DNA of 30,473 nt from an uncultured Eubacterium sp. (lineage in GTDB: Bacteria; Bacillota; Clostridia; Lachnospirales; Lachnospiraceae). The position numbers and the translations under genes were made by a program. Positions within the stretch are counted from its first letter, which is position 1. Every line of letters starts with the position of its first letter. Of this stretch, positions 8,350-16,575 are shown in pieces. Location: NCBI GenBank assembly GCA_910583555.1, contig CAJTXO010000032.1, forward strand, positions 1 to 30,473, written 5' to 3'. Below the pieces are notes generated by a model. That model ran no database searches. It saw only the letters and a list, made by a program, of their open reading frames with translations, and had not been told where the DNA came from.

Positions 8350-9054
8350 ATGATCCACATAGCTATCTGCGACGACGAACCGTGTATGTCGGATGCGCTC
8401 CGGCAAATGGTGTCAGCGTTTTTTTGCGGAAAGAATATAGATACCATGATCACACAGTATACGAGCGGTGAACAATTGCTTCACAGCCAGAAAAAAATCG
8501 ATATCCTGTTCCTGGATATCCAGATGGGGGGCTTAAGCGGAATGGAGACCGCAAAAAAACTGCGCCGGCGTAAATTTAAAGGATTCCTCATATTCATAAC
8601 CGTTCTCAGGGAAATGGTATTTGATGCTTTTGAGGTGCAGGCATTTGATTATCTCGTAAAACCTATCGACGAAACACGCTTTGAACACATGATGGGGCGG
8701 CTTTTGTCCTCCTTACAGGATGCCGGCGGCGCGGGCCTTCTCATCCAGAAAGGATATGAGAGCAGCATCATCCCCTTTGAGGATATTGTATTTTGTGAGA
8801 TCATAGACAGGAAAGTGTACGTGCATCTCGTATCGTCTGAAATCATCGATTTTTATGACCGGATCGATCATCTGGAGACGAAACTGGACGACAGCTTTTT
8901 CCGCTGCCACAGAAGTTTCCTCATCCATCTAAAGTATTTAAAAAGCTATAAAAACGGAACCGCCTATATGGAAAACGGAAAAGAAATACCCGTATCACGG
9001 CTGCGGAGCAAGGAATTTTCCAGCGTGATCCTGCGGTACATGAAACGACAGTGA
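8350..9054 (+). CDS. LytTR-family response regulator (AgrA/VirR-like)
   Basis: The 234-residue protein has a receiver domain (1-125) with acidic pocket CDDE at 7-10, phosphoacceptor D56 in DILFLDIQMGG and the conserved Lys in YLVKPID. A C-terminal LytTR DNA-binding domain (about 135-230) shows FFRCHRSFLIHLKYL and IPVSR. LytTR regulators typically control peptide signalling, bacteriocin or surface genes. It is 16 bp upstream of the cognate kinase gene, which has its own GGAGG site. Neither an AgrB-type protease nor an AgrD-type peptide gene is seen nearby. Confidence 0.93.
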   Translation: MIHIAICDDEPCMSDALRQMVSAFFCGKNIDTMITQYTSGEQLLHSQKKIDILFLDIQMGGLSGMETAKKLRRRKFKGFLIFITVLREMVFDAFEVQAFDYLVKPIDETRFEHMMGRLLSSLQDAGGAGLLIQKGYESSIIPFEDIVFCEIIDRKVYVHLVSSEIIDFYDRIDHLETKLDDSFFRCHRSFLIHLKYLKSYKNGTAYMENGKEIPVSRLRSKEFSSVILRYMKRQ

Positions 9055-9070
9055 CAAAGGAGGCTGTGAC

Positions 9071-10360
9071 ATGGACAAATTCCTGGATTTCTTCAACATA
9101 TATTTCATCGGGACAGCCCAGATCCTGACAGGCTTCTATTTCCTTTGCAAATTTCTGAACAAGAAACTAACCAGTTTCTACTATGTTCTATTTACGATAT
9201 GCTCGTTTCCTGTCATCCACTGGATCTCTGGCAGGACTGCCGAACTGCTCGTCTATTTCCTGCTCCTCACGGCGGGCGGGATCTTTTTGTGCCGCGCGGA
9301 CAAAGTGACGGTCCTTCTATACGCGGCTCTGACGATCGAGATCATGCAGCTCTGCTATGGGATCGTCCATTCCCTCTTACATATGTTATATCCGCTGATG
9401 TCTCCTTATCCCCATAAATTTGTGGGGATCGCCATTCTCCTGCTCGGAAATACGGCATTACTCGCGGCCGCCTTCTGTTACCGCTTGGTAATCCGCTATT
9501 TTTTGTGCGATGAGGCGTTAAAAAAACAGCATGTGTTTTTAATCTTAACTCCGATCCTTTTTATCTTTCTCATGGGCGAGTATATCAGTACGATCATATA
9601 CAGAACCGACTCGGACGTAAAGCACGATCAGATGTTTTGGATTCAGCTTTTAGGCATGGCAAGCCTGTTCTGCATGCTGACTGCCTACAAAAAACTGCTC
9701 GAAAACTTCCGGCTGAGCACGGAACTATCGCTTCTGGAACAGGAAGAGCGCTCGCTGAACCAGTATGTGGAAGAGGCCAAAACACGCTACGAACGAACAA
9801 GATCCTTTCGGCATGACATAACAAACCACATTACGGTAGTAAAAGAGCTTTTACAGGGGGGAAAAACGGAAAAGGCACTAAATTATCTCCGTGATATGGG
9901 AGAAATGACGGAAGGATTATCCTTTCCCTGCTGCACAAATAACCCGGTGGCGGACATCCTGATCGGAAATAAGCTGGGGATCGCAAAAAGTATGGGGATC
10001 GACGCCTCCTGCTCGCTGTGCCTTCCTTTTCCCAGCCAAATCCGGGACATTGACATCGGTATCGTCCTGTCCAACGCGCTCGACAACGCCGTCCATGCCT
10101 GTAAACAGATGGATCCTCACACGGAACGGTTTATCCGCGTGACAGGCCGCCGGCAGGGCGACTTCCTTTTGATCGAAGTAGAGAACAGCTTTGAGGGAGA
10201 CAAACTGCCCCGGAAAGGAACCGGACTGTCCAATGTAAAAGCGGTCACTGAACGATATCATGGCGCCATGAGCATCAAAACCAGCCATGCCGCATTTACA
10301 CTGAGCGTCCTTCTCATCATTCCACAGCATTCGGAATACATCTCACATCAAAACCATTAA
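9071..10360 (+). CDS. AgrC-like sensor histidine kinase (GHKL ATPase type)
   Basis: The 429-residue protein has about six membrane helices in residues 5-210, then a coiled linker (215-243). The H-box SFRHDITNHITVVKELL carries the probable phosphoacceptor H248. The ATPase domain shows an N-box (LSNALDNAVHAC) and a G-box (GTGLSNV). This architecture matches quorum-sensing kinases such as AgrC/VirS, which detect a peptide through the membrane helices and phosphorylate a LytTR regulator, here the upstream gene. No peptide precursor is evident nearby, so the signal may come from elsewhere in the genome or from other cells. Confidence 0.92.
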   Translation: MDKFLDFFNIYFIGTAQILTGFYFLCKFLNKKLTSFYYVLFTICSFPVIHWISGRTAELLVYFLLLTAGGIFLCRADKVTVLLYAALTIEIMQLCYGIVHSLLHMLYPLMSPYPHKFVGIAILLLGNTALLAAAFCYRLVIRYFLCDEALKKQHVFLILTPILFIFLMGEYISTIIYRTDSDVKHDQMFWIQLLGMASLFCMLTAYKKLLENFRLSTELSLLEQEERSLNQYVEEAKTRYERTRSFRHDITNHITVVKELLQGGKTEKALNYLRDMGEMTEGLSFPCCTNNPVADILIGNKLGIAKSMGIDASCSLCLPFPSQIRDIDIGIVLSNALDNAVHACKQMDPHTERFIRVTGRRQGDFLLIEVENSFEGDKLPRKGTGLSNVKAVTERYHGAMSIKTSHAAFTLSVLLIIPQHSEYISHQNH

Positions 10361-10433
10361 CTGCCGGTTTGAAATGACGAAAAAGATAGTGCAGGCAGGA
10401 TCCCATCAAGACGATCGCCTGACAAACGAATAA

Positions 10434-10495
10434 GGAGGATAAATCCTCTGCTCCTGCAGGAGCAGTCGCATTTTCCTCCGGAAAACAAGGAGGAT
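10434..10495 (+). repeat. Diverged copy of the SD/anti-SD hairpin repeat, with a 26-bp insertion
   Basis: GGAGGATAAATCCTC at 10434-10448 and the 21 bases at 10475-10495 (20 of 21 identical) match consecutive parts of the 15654-15747 array read on its minus strand. Between them lies a 26-bp insert containing the perfect 16-bp palindrome TGCTCCTGCAGGAGCA (10449-10464). The final GGAGGAT supplies the ribosome-binding site of the next gene. Confidence 0.7.
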
Positions 10496-10501
10496 ACGCA
10501 T

Positions 10502-10945
10502 ATGGCAGTCAAAATCAACAGCCCTCATATCATGCCGCCAAACACGGAACCTGCCGGCAGGCAGGAACAAGCGGCGGCAGCCGCGAGGGAGCAGAAGGAT
10601 AAGACAGCGACCGGCGGCATTTTGGACGAATATACGAAAAGTGAGCCGTCCGATGCAAAACCGAGCGGTTTGTACCGGTTTGAGCAGGATGAACATGGTA
10701 ACCAAAAACTCGTGTTTGACGACCCGAAAAAGGATACCAGGACCTGCACCGGCAATACCGACCAGGTCGACCGGGAAATCCAGAAGCTGAAAGAAAAAGC
10801 GCAGCAATTAGAGCAGCAGATCCAGGCCGCTTCCGGGGATGAGGAAAAAAAGGCCGCCCTGGAGAAAAAACTGGCTCAGGTACAGAGCGAGTTAAGCCAG
10901 AAAGACAATGATACGTACCGGCGGCAGCATACGATTTTTTCCTGA
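10502..10945 (+). CDS. Small coiled-coil protein of unknown function
   Basis: The 147-residue protein was not recognised. Residues 1-60 are Ala/Gln/Pro-rich and probably disordered. Residues 60-85 hold GLYRFEQDEHGNQKLVFDD, which may be a small beta hairpin. Residues about 93-140 are a strong heptad coiled coil (REIQKLKEKAQQLEQQIQAA and LEKKLAQVQSELSQ). It has no signal peptide or membrane segment and one cysteine. The ATG at 10502 follows AAGGAGG. It lies 141 bp after the AgrC-like gene with no terminator between, so it may share that transcript. Codon use and the clean start support a real gene. Confidence 0.8.
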   Translation: MAVKINSPHIMPPNTEPAGRQEQAAAAAREQKDKTATGGILDEYTKSEPSDAKPSGLYRFEQDEHGNQKLVFDDPKKDTRTCTGNTDQVDREIQKLKEKAQQLEQQIQAASGDEEKKAALEKKLAQVQSELSQKDNDTYRRQHTIFS

Positions 10946-10970
10946 TCACCGTTTCATGACCATCACGCAG

Positions 10971-10996
10971 CGGGGGCGCGCAGGCAGCCGCCCCCG
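10971..10996 (+). terminator. GC-rich hairpin after the coiled-coil gene, probable terminator
   Basis: The arms CGGGGGCG and CGCCCCCG surround a ten-base loop, 26 bp past the stop codon. The following bases (TATATCCTT) are only weakly T-rich, so termination efficiency is uncertain. Confidence 0.5.
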
Positions 10997-11074
10997 TATA
11001 TCCTTCCATGCGCGGCGCGCACCATTCTACGATTCTTTATCTCACGAAAAAGCAGTATTTCCTTCAAGAAAAAA

Positions 11075-11103
11075 TTGATTTCTTCCCATTTTTTTAGTAT
11101 AAT
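11075..11103 (+). promoter_or_regulatory. Strong sigma-A promoter of the lipoprotein/HD-GYP operon
   Basis: TTGATT and a consensus TATAAT are spaced by exactly 17 bp in an AT-rich stretch. They lie 33 bp upstream of the start codon at 11136. Confidence 0.75.
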
Positions 11104-11135
11104 TATTTTATAGATTCAAAAGCGAGGTGGACCAT

Positions 11136-12365
11136 ATGGCAAGACGTACCCTTATTTGTTTCATTATGGTTATTTTTCTGGCAGTCGCAGTGAGCGGATG
11201 TGGAGCGGAACGGGCTAACGTCAGCCTCTCCATCTGGACTTCCGCGGATGAACAGGAAATAATGAAAGAAATGATCGAGTCCTTTCAGGAACACTATGAA
11301 AAAGAAGCACAATTTGAGATCACGATCAGCGAGGAAGATGAGAAGACATGCCGGGATACCGTACTGGCTGACCCTGCAGGAGCTGCCGATCTCTACTCCT
11401 TTGCCTCCGATCAGTTTGATAACCTGCAGCGGGAGAACGCGCTCCTTCCGATCACAGACAACACCGAACAGATCATATCGGACAATGGCGGCCCGGATTC
11501 TGCTGCCGTTCTGTCTTCCTCAAAGGATGGCACCCTTTACGCCTATCCGATGGTGGCCAGTAATGGATATTTCATGTATTACAACACCGCCTATTTTACA
11601 GAAAACGATATCACATCCTTTGACCGCATGTTAGACATCGCTGCCGAGAATGGCAAAAAGGTTGCGATGGACTTTACAAGCGGCTGGTACATTTATTCTT
11701 TCTTTAAAGGCGCCGGCCTCGATGTGGAAATGAATGAAGACAGGGTGACCAATTCCTGCAACTGGAATGACAGATCTTCCTCCTATACCGGGGTGGATGT
11801 GGCAAATGCCATGCTCGCGATTGCGGGGCATGATGGATTCCTTAACTGCACGGATGAAAACTTTGTCAATGGCGTAAAAGACGGAACGATCATAGCCGGG
11901 ATCAACGGCGCGTGGAATTCAGGCAACGTGGAGGAAGCTTTCAAAGAAAATTACAATGCCGCTAAGCTCCCGACCTTTACACTGGCCGGAAATCAAGTAC
12001 AGATGCACAGTTTCGCCGGCTATAAATTATTGGGGATCAATGCCCATACAAAAAATCCGGAATGGGCCATGCGGCTGGCTGCCTGGGTGACAAATGAAGA
12101 AAACCAGCTCACCCGTTTCCGCAAAAGGGGAGAAGGCCCCTCAAATGTAAAGGCGGCTGCCTCCGAGGAAGTCCAGTCCGCTCCGGCGATCAAAGCCCTG
12201 AGCGAACAATCGGCATACAGTCATCTCCAAAATGTCGCAGAAACCTTTTGGACCCCGACATTCAAATTCGGCACCATCATCGCCGGCGGCAACCGGGACA
12301 AAGCCGATTTACAGAAACTATTGGATGTTATGACGGAAGGAATCACGTCCGCCACTGAAAAATGA
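11136..12365 (+). CDS. Extracellular solute-binding lipoprotein (family 1, sugar-type) without transporter genes
   Basis: The 409-residue protein begins with a lipoprotein signal peptide and the lipobox AVSGC, Cys22 being the lipidated residue. The mature part shows the family-1 solute-binding pattern: SLSIWTSADEQEIMKEMIESF near the N-terminus, YAYPMVASNGYFMYYN, and GINGAWNSGNVEEAF. Such proteins deliver sugars or oligosaccharides to ABC permeases, but no permease or ATPase gene is adjacent. The next gene, 11 bp downstream, encodes a membrane HD-GYP phosphodiesterase. That suggests a sensory rather than transport role. The ATG at 11136 with GAGGTGG upstream is preferred over a GTG three codons earlier. 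Confidence 0.9.
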   Translation: MARRTLICFIMVIFLAVAVSGCGAERANVSLSIWTSADEQEIMKEMIESFQEHYEKEAQFEITISEEDEKTCRDTVLADPAGAADLYSFASDQFDNLQRENALLPITDNTEQIISDNGGPDSAAVLSSSKDGTLYAYPMVASNGYFMYYNTAYFTENDITSFDRMLDIAAENGKKVAMDFTSGWYIYSFFKGAGLDVEMNEDRVTNSCNWNDRSSSYTGVDVANAMLAIAGHDGFLNCTDENFVNGVKDGTIIAGINGAWNSGNVEEAFKENYNAAKLPTFTLAGNQVQMHSFAGYKLLGINAHTKNPEWAMRLAAWVTNEENQLTRFRKRGEGPSNVKAAASEEVQSAPAIKALSEQSAYSHLQNVAETFWTPTFKFGTIIAGGNRDKADLQKLLDVMTEGITSATEK

Positions 12366-12376
12366 GGTAGCGCAAT

Positions 12377-13741
12377 ATGATGAAGAATAAAATCCTTTCC
12401 CTGATGAAAAGTATTCCCTTTCGGGTTTTTATCATAGTATTGACAGCCGGCATCATCGGCATCGCCGGCGTACTCATACTGAAATATAACATAAACAAGC
12501 TTTCGCAAAACTATCAGGTGATCGTCGAAGAGCATAATGAAAACCGGATCTACATGGAACAGTTCAGCCAGCTCCTCCACCAGCACCGCTCGTTCGTCGC
12601 CATCCACGTAGCTTCAAAGGAAGAAAAAGACCTCGCCAAGTATGAAGAAAAGGAAAAGCAGGTCCGGGAAAAGATGGGACGTATCATCTTGGATTTCCGC
12701 GCGCGCATGACGGGAAACACGCGGGAACAAATATATCACAAAGTCTATTCCGACTATTACAGCTATCTTCAGAGTGTAGATGTCACTCTGGACCTGAGCC
12801 GGGAAGGCAGCACGGAGACAGCAGTCTTCTACCTCACGGGGCAGATGAATGATTTTCTGCAGAGCGTAAACAAAAACCTCATGGAATTAGAACAGCTCAC
12901 GACGAAGGAAATGAACCACGCCAAGCTAAAAATGGACTCCCGTATCGAGTTTTCCCGTATCAGCACCACGGTCTGCATCATCATGATCTCCGTTACGATG
13001 CTGATCTGTCTGGTCTACTGCGTGACCATTACAAGCCACCTGAACCAGTATAAAGAAAACCTGGAGCAGGAAATCGAGCAAAAGAACCTGTCCATTCGGC
13101 TGCATAACGAAAAAATGCTATCGCTGCAGGATAATATCATCGTCGGCATGGCAAACCTCATTGAGAGCCGGGACGGGGATACCGGCGAACATATTAAGCG
13201 CACGAGCTTTTATGTGAACCTTCTCGCCTGCGCCCTCAAAGAGAGGGGCCTGTATACCGACCTTCTGACCGATAGTTATATCGAGCTTCTGACAAAAGCC
13301 GCTCCTATGCACGACATCGGCAAGATCATCGTCCCCGACCACATCCTCCAAAAGCCGGGCCGTCTCACCCCGGAGGAATTTGAAACGATCAAACAGCATT
13401 CCGCGGCCGGCGGCCGGATCGTGCGGGAAGTACTCGGCTCGATCGAGGAAACGGATTATATCGAGATCGCTGCGGACATGGCTGCCTATCATCACGAAAA
13501 ATGGAATGGAAGCGGCTATGTGGAAGGTCTCTCCCAGGACGATATCCCGCTTTCCGCGCGCATTATGGCGATCGCGGACGTCTTTGACGCCCTGGTCTCT
13601 AAGCGCTGCTACAAATCGGCCATGCCCGTCGAAGAGGCTTTTGCCGAAATCGAACGTTCCACCGGCACACACTTTGACCCTCAGCTGGTATCGGTATTCT
13701 TCGAACTCAAAGACGAGATCATCGGATATTTAAACTCGTGA
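12377..13741 (+). CDS. Membrane-bound HD-GYP cyclic-di-GMP phosphodiesterase with extracytoplasmic four-helix sensor
   Basis: The 454-residue protein has membrane helices at about 15-37 and 197-217. They enclose a mostly helical extracytoplasmic domain of 160 residues resembling four-helix-bundle chemoreceptor sensors. A coiled coil (222-250) leads into the HD-GYP domain (252-454). That domain shows HD at 312-313 (MHDIGKIIVPD), HHEKWNGSGYV at 372-382, and DVFDAL. The GYP triad reads GYV, a common variation. HD-GYP enzymes hydrolyse cyclic di-GMP and so influence motility and attachment. Coupling to the lipoprotein gene upstream suggests that ligand-bound lipoprotein controls this enzyme across the membrane. 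Confidence 0.92.
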   Translation: MMKNKILSLMKSIPFRVFIIVLTAGIIGIAGVLILKYNINKLSQNYQVIVEEHNENRIYMEQFSQLLHQHRSFVAIHVASKEEKDLAKYEEKEKQVREKMGRIILDFRARMTGNTREQIYHKVYSDYYSYLQSVDVTLDLSREGSTETAVFYLTGQMNDFLQSVNKNLMELEQLTTKEMNHAKLKMDSRIEFSRISTTVCIIMISVTMLICLVYCVTITSHLNQYKENLEQEIEQKNLSIRLHNEKMLSLQDNIIVGMANLIESRDGDTGEHIKRTSFYVNLLACALKERGLYTDLLTDSYIELLTKAAPMHDIGKIIVPDHILQKPGRLTPEEFETIKQHSAAGGRIVREVLGSIEETDYIEIAADMAAYHHEKWNGSGYVEGLSQDDIPLSARIMAIADVFDALVSKRCYKSAMPVEEAFAEIERSTGTHFDPQLVSVFFELKDEIIGYLNS

Positions 13742-13751
13742 CATTTTCCCT

Positions 13752-14660
13752 CTATCCCACGATCGTCCCCCCGTTCGGATGCAGCACCTGCCCCGTCATA
13801 TAACTGGAATCGTCCGAGGCGAGAAATACATAACAGGGCGAGACCTCACACGGCTGTCCCGCGCGGTTCATCGGCACGTGTGAAGTGCCCTTGCCAAACG
13901 CAGCGACTTCTTCCGCCGAATAAGATGCCGGGATCAACGGCGTCCAGATCGGCCCCGGCGCAACCCCATTGACCCGGATGCCCTTTTCCACCAGGGAGAG
14001 GGAAAGAGACTTCGTCAGCGCCGCGATCGCCCCTTTGGTCGCGCTGTAATCGATCAGATCCTTATTTCCCTCATAAGCCGTGACAGAAGTCGTATTAATG
14101 ATACAGCCGCCCCTTTTCATATAAGGAAGCGCACTCTGGATCAAATAGAAAAAAGAAAACACATTATTCCGAAAAGTAAGTTCTAACTGCTCCTGCGATA
14201 TATCCAAAATACTCCGTTGTATAAACTGCACCGCATGATTGTTCACCAGAATATCCAATTGCCCAAAACACTCCACCGCTTTTTCGACGCAGTGGTTGGC
14301 AAAACACGGCTCCTTCAGATCCCCGCGCAGCAAAAGCGACCGGCCGCCGAGCTGTTCGATCCGTTCCGCCGTCTCCGCGGCATCCCGCTCTTCGTCATAA
14401 TACACCAGCACGACCGCCGCGCCCTCCTTTACAAAGTCATACGCGACCGCCCTTCCGATCCCGCTGTCGCCGCCCGTGATCAACGCCACTTTGTTTTCCA
14501 GCTTACGGCATCTTTTCCCACATTCTGATACCGGCAGCGGATCCATCACATATTCAAACCCCGGCTGCCGGTCCTGATGCTGCGGCGGAAACGCCTGGTG
14601 CTCCCTGTTCCACTCTTTCCTGCAATCGCAAGCGCAATCGCAAATCCTCTGATATGCCAA
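13752..14660 (-). CDS. Short-chain dehydrogenase/reductase (YhdF/YhxC/GSP39-like) with N-terminal Cys cluster
   Basis: The protein is about 302 residues. FPPQHQDRQPGFEYVMDPLP near the N-terminus is typical of the general-stress SDR subgroup. The Rossmann cofactor motif is TGGDSGIGRA, NNHA follows, and the catalytic residues are Ser in NTTSVTAYEG and Tyr/Lys in DYSATKGA. A CDCACDC cluster sits near residues 7-13. The best-placed start is TTG at 14660, seven bases after GGAGG; an in-frame GTG at 14675 overlaps that site. The gene is convergent with the HD-GYP gene (10-bp gap) and 75 bp downstream of the kinase gene on the same strand. The substrate is unknown. Confidence 0.88.
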   Translation of the reverse strand: MAYQRICDCACDCRKEWNREHQAFPPQHQDRQPGFEYVMDPLPVSECGKRCRKLENKVALITGGDSGIGRAVAYDFVKEGAAVVLVYYDEERDAAETAERIEQLGGRSLLLRGDLKEPCFANHCVEKAVECFGQLDILVNNHAVQFIQRSILDISQEQLELTFRNNVFSFFYLIQSALPYMKRGGCIINTTSVTAYEGNKDLIDYSATKGAIAALTKSLSLSLVEKGIRVNGVAPGPIWTPLIPASYSAEEVAAFGKGTSHVPMNRAGQPCEVSPCYVFLASDDSSYMTGQVLHPNGGTIVG

Positions 14661-14734
14661 ACCACATACCTCCACTGACCATTATTCTATCTTATCTTAT
14701 TCCATCCGAGAAATATGGTTCTAATTGGTACGCC

Positions 14735-15649
14735 TCACTCTCTTTTCCCCGGACCGTCCGAAAAAAGCAGGCGGATACTCAGCCTCCCGTCCTCATACTC
14801 CGACGTGATCGTTCCCCCCATCTGCTCCACGAGATTCCTGGCGATCGCCAGCCCCAGGCCGGTCGATCTTCTAGCTGTCTCCACGGTATAGAAACGGTCA
14901 AATAGTCTCCCCGCCTGCACTTCATCCAAACCTTCCGCCGTATTCGCAAAAATGATCTCTCCCGTCGGTTCGAGCGTAACATCCAGGTCGCCGTCGCTGT
15001 ACTTGATGGCATTGTGGATCAGATTCGAGCAGACCCGGGAGAGCGCGGAGCGATCAAGCATCCGTATCACCTTTTCTTCCGGCATCTGTATACGCGGTAT
15101 GATATTGCGCTCCCTCAAAGCCGTATAATACGCCGCTACACTTTGTTCCAGCACATGGTTGATCACGACAGGCTCCCGCGCCAGTTCCTTTTCCCTAGAA
15201 TGAATGATCGAATAGCGGAACAGTTCTTCGGTCAGCCGTATGAGCATATCCGAGCGGTTGCGGATGATCGCCACATACCGTTCCACGTTCTCCGGCTTTT
15301 CCTCCTCTTCCAGCAGATCCAGATATCCACAGATCGCTGTCAGCGGCGTCCTCAGATCATGTGAAATATTGGTTACCGCCTGTTTCAGCTCCGTATCCCC
15401 CTGCTGGAACCGGAGACGCTCGGCCCGGAGTCTGCCAAGCTCGCGGTTCACCGCATCCGCCAGCCGGCGCATCGACCGATCGCCGCTCGATATGTCGATC
15501 CGCGTATTCGTATCCGTTTCGAGCCTGTCGGCAAAAGCGTCTTCGATTTCCTTCGCGGCTTTTTTCAGCATGTGGATCTTTAGCAGAAGCGCCAAAACAA
15601 CCACAGCCAGAATAGCGGTACAAACCAATAGCCATAACCATACTTCCAT
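14735..15649 (-). CDS. Sensor histidine kinase lacking an extracytoplasmic sensor domain
   Basis: The 304-residue kinase has one membrane helix at residues 4-25 and a coiled linker. The phosphoacceptor is H97 in NISHDLRTPLTAICGYLDLL. The ATPase domain has an N-box (SNLIHNAIKYSDG) and G-box (GLGLAIARNLVEQMGG). There is essentially no extracytoplasmic domain, so the signal may be sensed within the membrane or via the ABC permease upstream, as in peptide-antibiotic detoxification modules. The ATG at 15649 follows GGGAGGATCGTG; the GTG one codon earlier is too close to the site. Its partner is presumably the OmpR-type regulator at the other end of the cluster. Confidence 0.93.
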   Translation of the reverse strand: MEVWLWLLVCTAILAVVVLALLLKIHMLKKAAKEIEDAFADRLETDTNTRIDISSGDRSMRRLADAVNRELGRLRAERLRFQQGDTELKQAVTNISHDLRTPLTAICGYLDLLEEEEKPENVERYVAIIRNRSDMLIRLTEELFRYSIIHSREKELAREPVVINHVLEQSVAAYYTALRERNIIPRIQMPEEKVIRMLDRSALSRVCSNLIHNAIKYSDGDLDVTLEPTGEIIFANTAEGLDEVQAGRLFDRFYTVETARRSTGLGLAIARNLVEQMGGTITSEYEDGRLSIRLLFSDGPGKRE

Positions 15650-15653
15650 CACG

Positions 15654-15747
15654 ATCCTCCCTGTTTTTCGGGAGGATCTATCCTCCCTGTTTTTCGGGAG
15701 GATCTATCCTCCCTGTTTTCCGGAGGATTTATCCTCCCTGTTTTCCA
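15654..15747 (-). repeat. Tandem SD/anti-SD hairpin repeat upstream of the histidine kinase
   Basis: Two identical 26-bp units (15654-15679 and 15680-15705), a 25-bp variant (15706-15730) and a partial unit (15731-15747) fill the gap between the permease stop and the kinase start. In the mRNA sense each junction reads GGAGGAT, AG or AA, ATCCTCC, a 7-bp hairpin made of a Shine-Dalgarno sequence and its own complement. Only the last GGAGGAT, before the kinase ATG, lacks the downstream complement. Confidence 0.9.
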
Positions 15748-16575
15748 TTATTTCAAGTCTTTTTTCTGAAAGCAAAATAGTCCGATCCCTGTCGTCGATA
15801 ACATGATGAGGATCGAATAAAGAGGAAGCCTCGGCAAATGGACGACCTCTAGCGACGTGCACTGGACGGCCTGCCCGCCGGGAAGCACATCATAGAACGT
15901 TTGGACGATCTCCCTCTCTGTTCCTTCCAGATACTGCGGATTCGGTTCTTCGGCGGCGACCGGCTCATTGTTTTCACTCATCGTATAGACTGGGATCGTT
16001 TTTGGTGCCTGCAACCTACTGTTAAGAAGCGATCCCACCAGCAGAAGGCCAAACGCGAGCAGCAGACAGACCACGGCGACAACCGCTTTGTTCTGGCATA
16101 TCATCGCGACCAATGTAAATATGGAAGTGAACGCAGCCACAAGGAGCAGCACCGTGACGCCGATCAGCAGCACCGTTTTACTTTCTATCGTAAAATCCCC
16201 AAGTAACGGGATCCCGATACAAAGATAGGGGAGAAAAAAGCCGATACACATGACGACCCCGACCACCGAAGAAGTGATCATATCCGCCACATAAATATCC
16301 ATTCGTTTATGCCCGATCACCACTTTGTTCCTGATCGTTCCGTCGCAGTATCCCGTCCCGGTAAACAGACTGCAGAAAACCGCCATGATAATGCTGGCAA
16401 ACAGCGAACAGGAAAAAAAGCCATTTTCTATGAGACTGTTCATACCAGTACGGCACATCTCCACATACCCTCTCACAGGAAAAAAGATCCCCGCCGCGGC
16501 CATAAAAACAAATCCGATCCAAAAACACATATTCTTTTGCAAACGCATCACATTTGCCATTACTAATTTACTCAT
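15748..16575 (-). CDS. ABC-2-type transporter permease
   Basis: This 275-residue protein has about six hydrophobic segments (near 16-35, 55-75, 100-125, 135-160, 165-185 and 250-270). A soluble loop of about 60 residues before the last helix contains PNPQYLEGTEREIVQTFYDVLPGGQAVQC. The layout fits BcrB/ABC-2 permeases that export lipids or peptides or protect against cell-wall-active peptides. Its ATG overlaps the stop of the ATPase gene (ATGA), indicating translational coupling and a shared complex. The substrate is not readable. Confidence 0.87.
   Translation of the reverse strand: MSKLVMANVMRLQKNMCFWIGFVFMAAAGIFFPVRGYVEMCRTGMNSLIENGFFSCSLFASIIMAVFCSLFTGTGYCDGTIRNKVVIGHKRMDIYVADMITSSVVGVVMCIGFFLPYLCIGIPLLGDFTIESKTVLLIGVTVLLLVAAFTSIFTLVAMICQNKAVVAVVCLLLAFGLLLVGSLLNSRLQAPKTIPVYTMSENNEPVAAEEPNPQYLEGTEREIVQTFYDVLPGGQAVQCTSLEVVHLPRLPLYSILIMLSTTGIGLFCFQKKDLK

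Noticed and set aside
10361..10433. Possible 19-codon frame after the AgrC-like gene (MTKKIVQAGSH...) as a signal peptide
   Set aside because: No ribosome-binding site, no AgrD-like features and no AgrB partner; too short to support.
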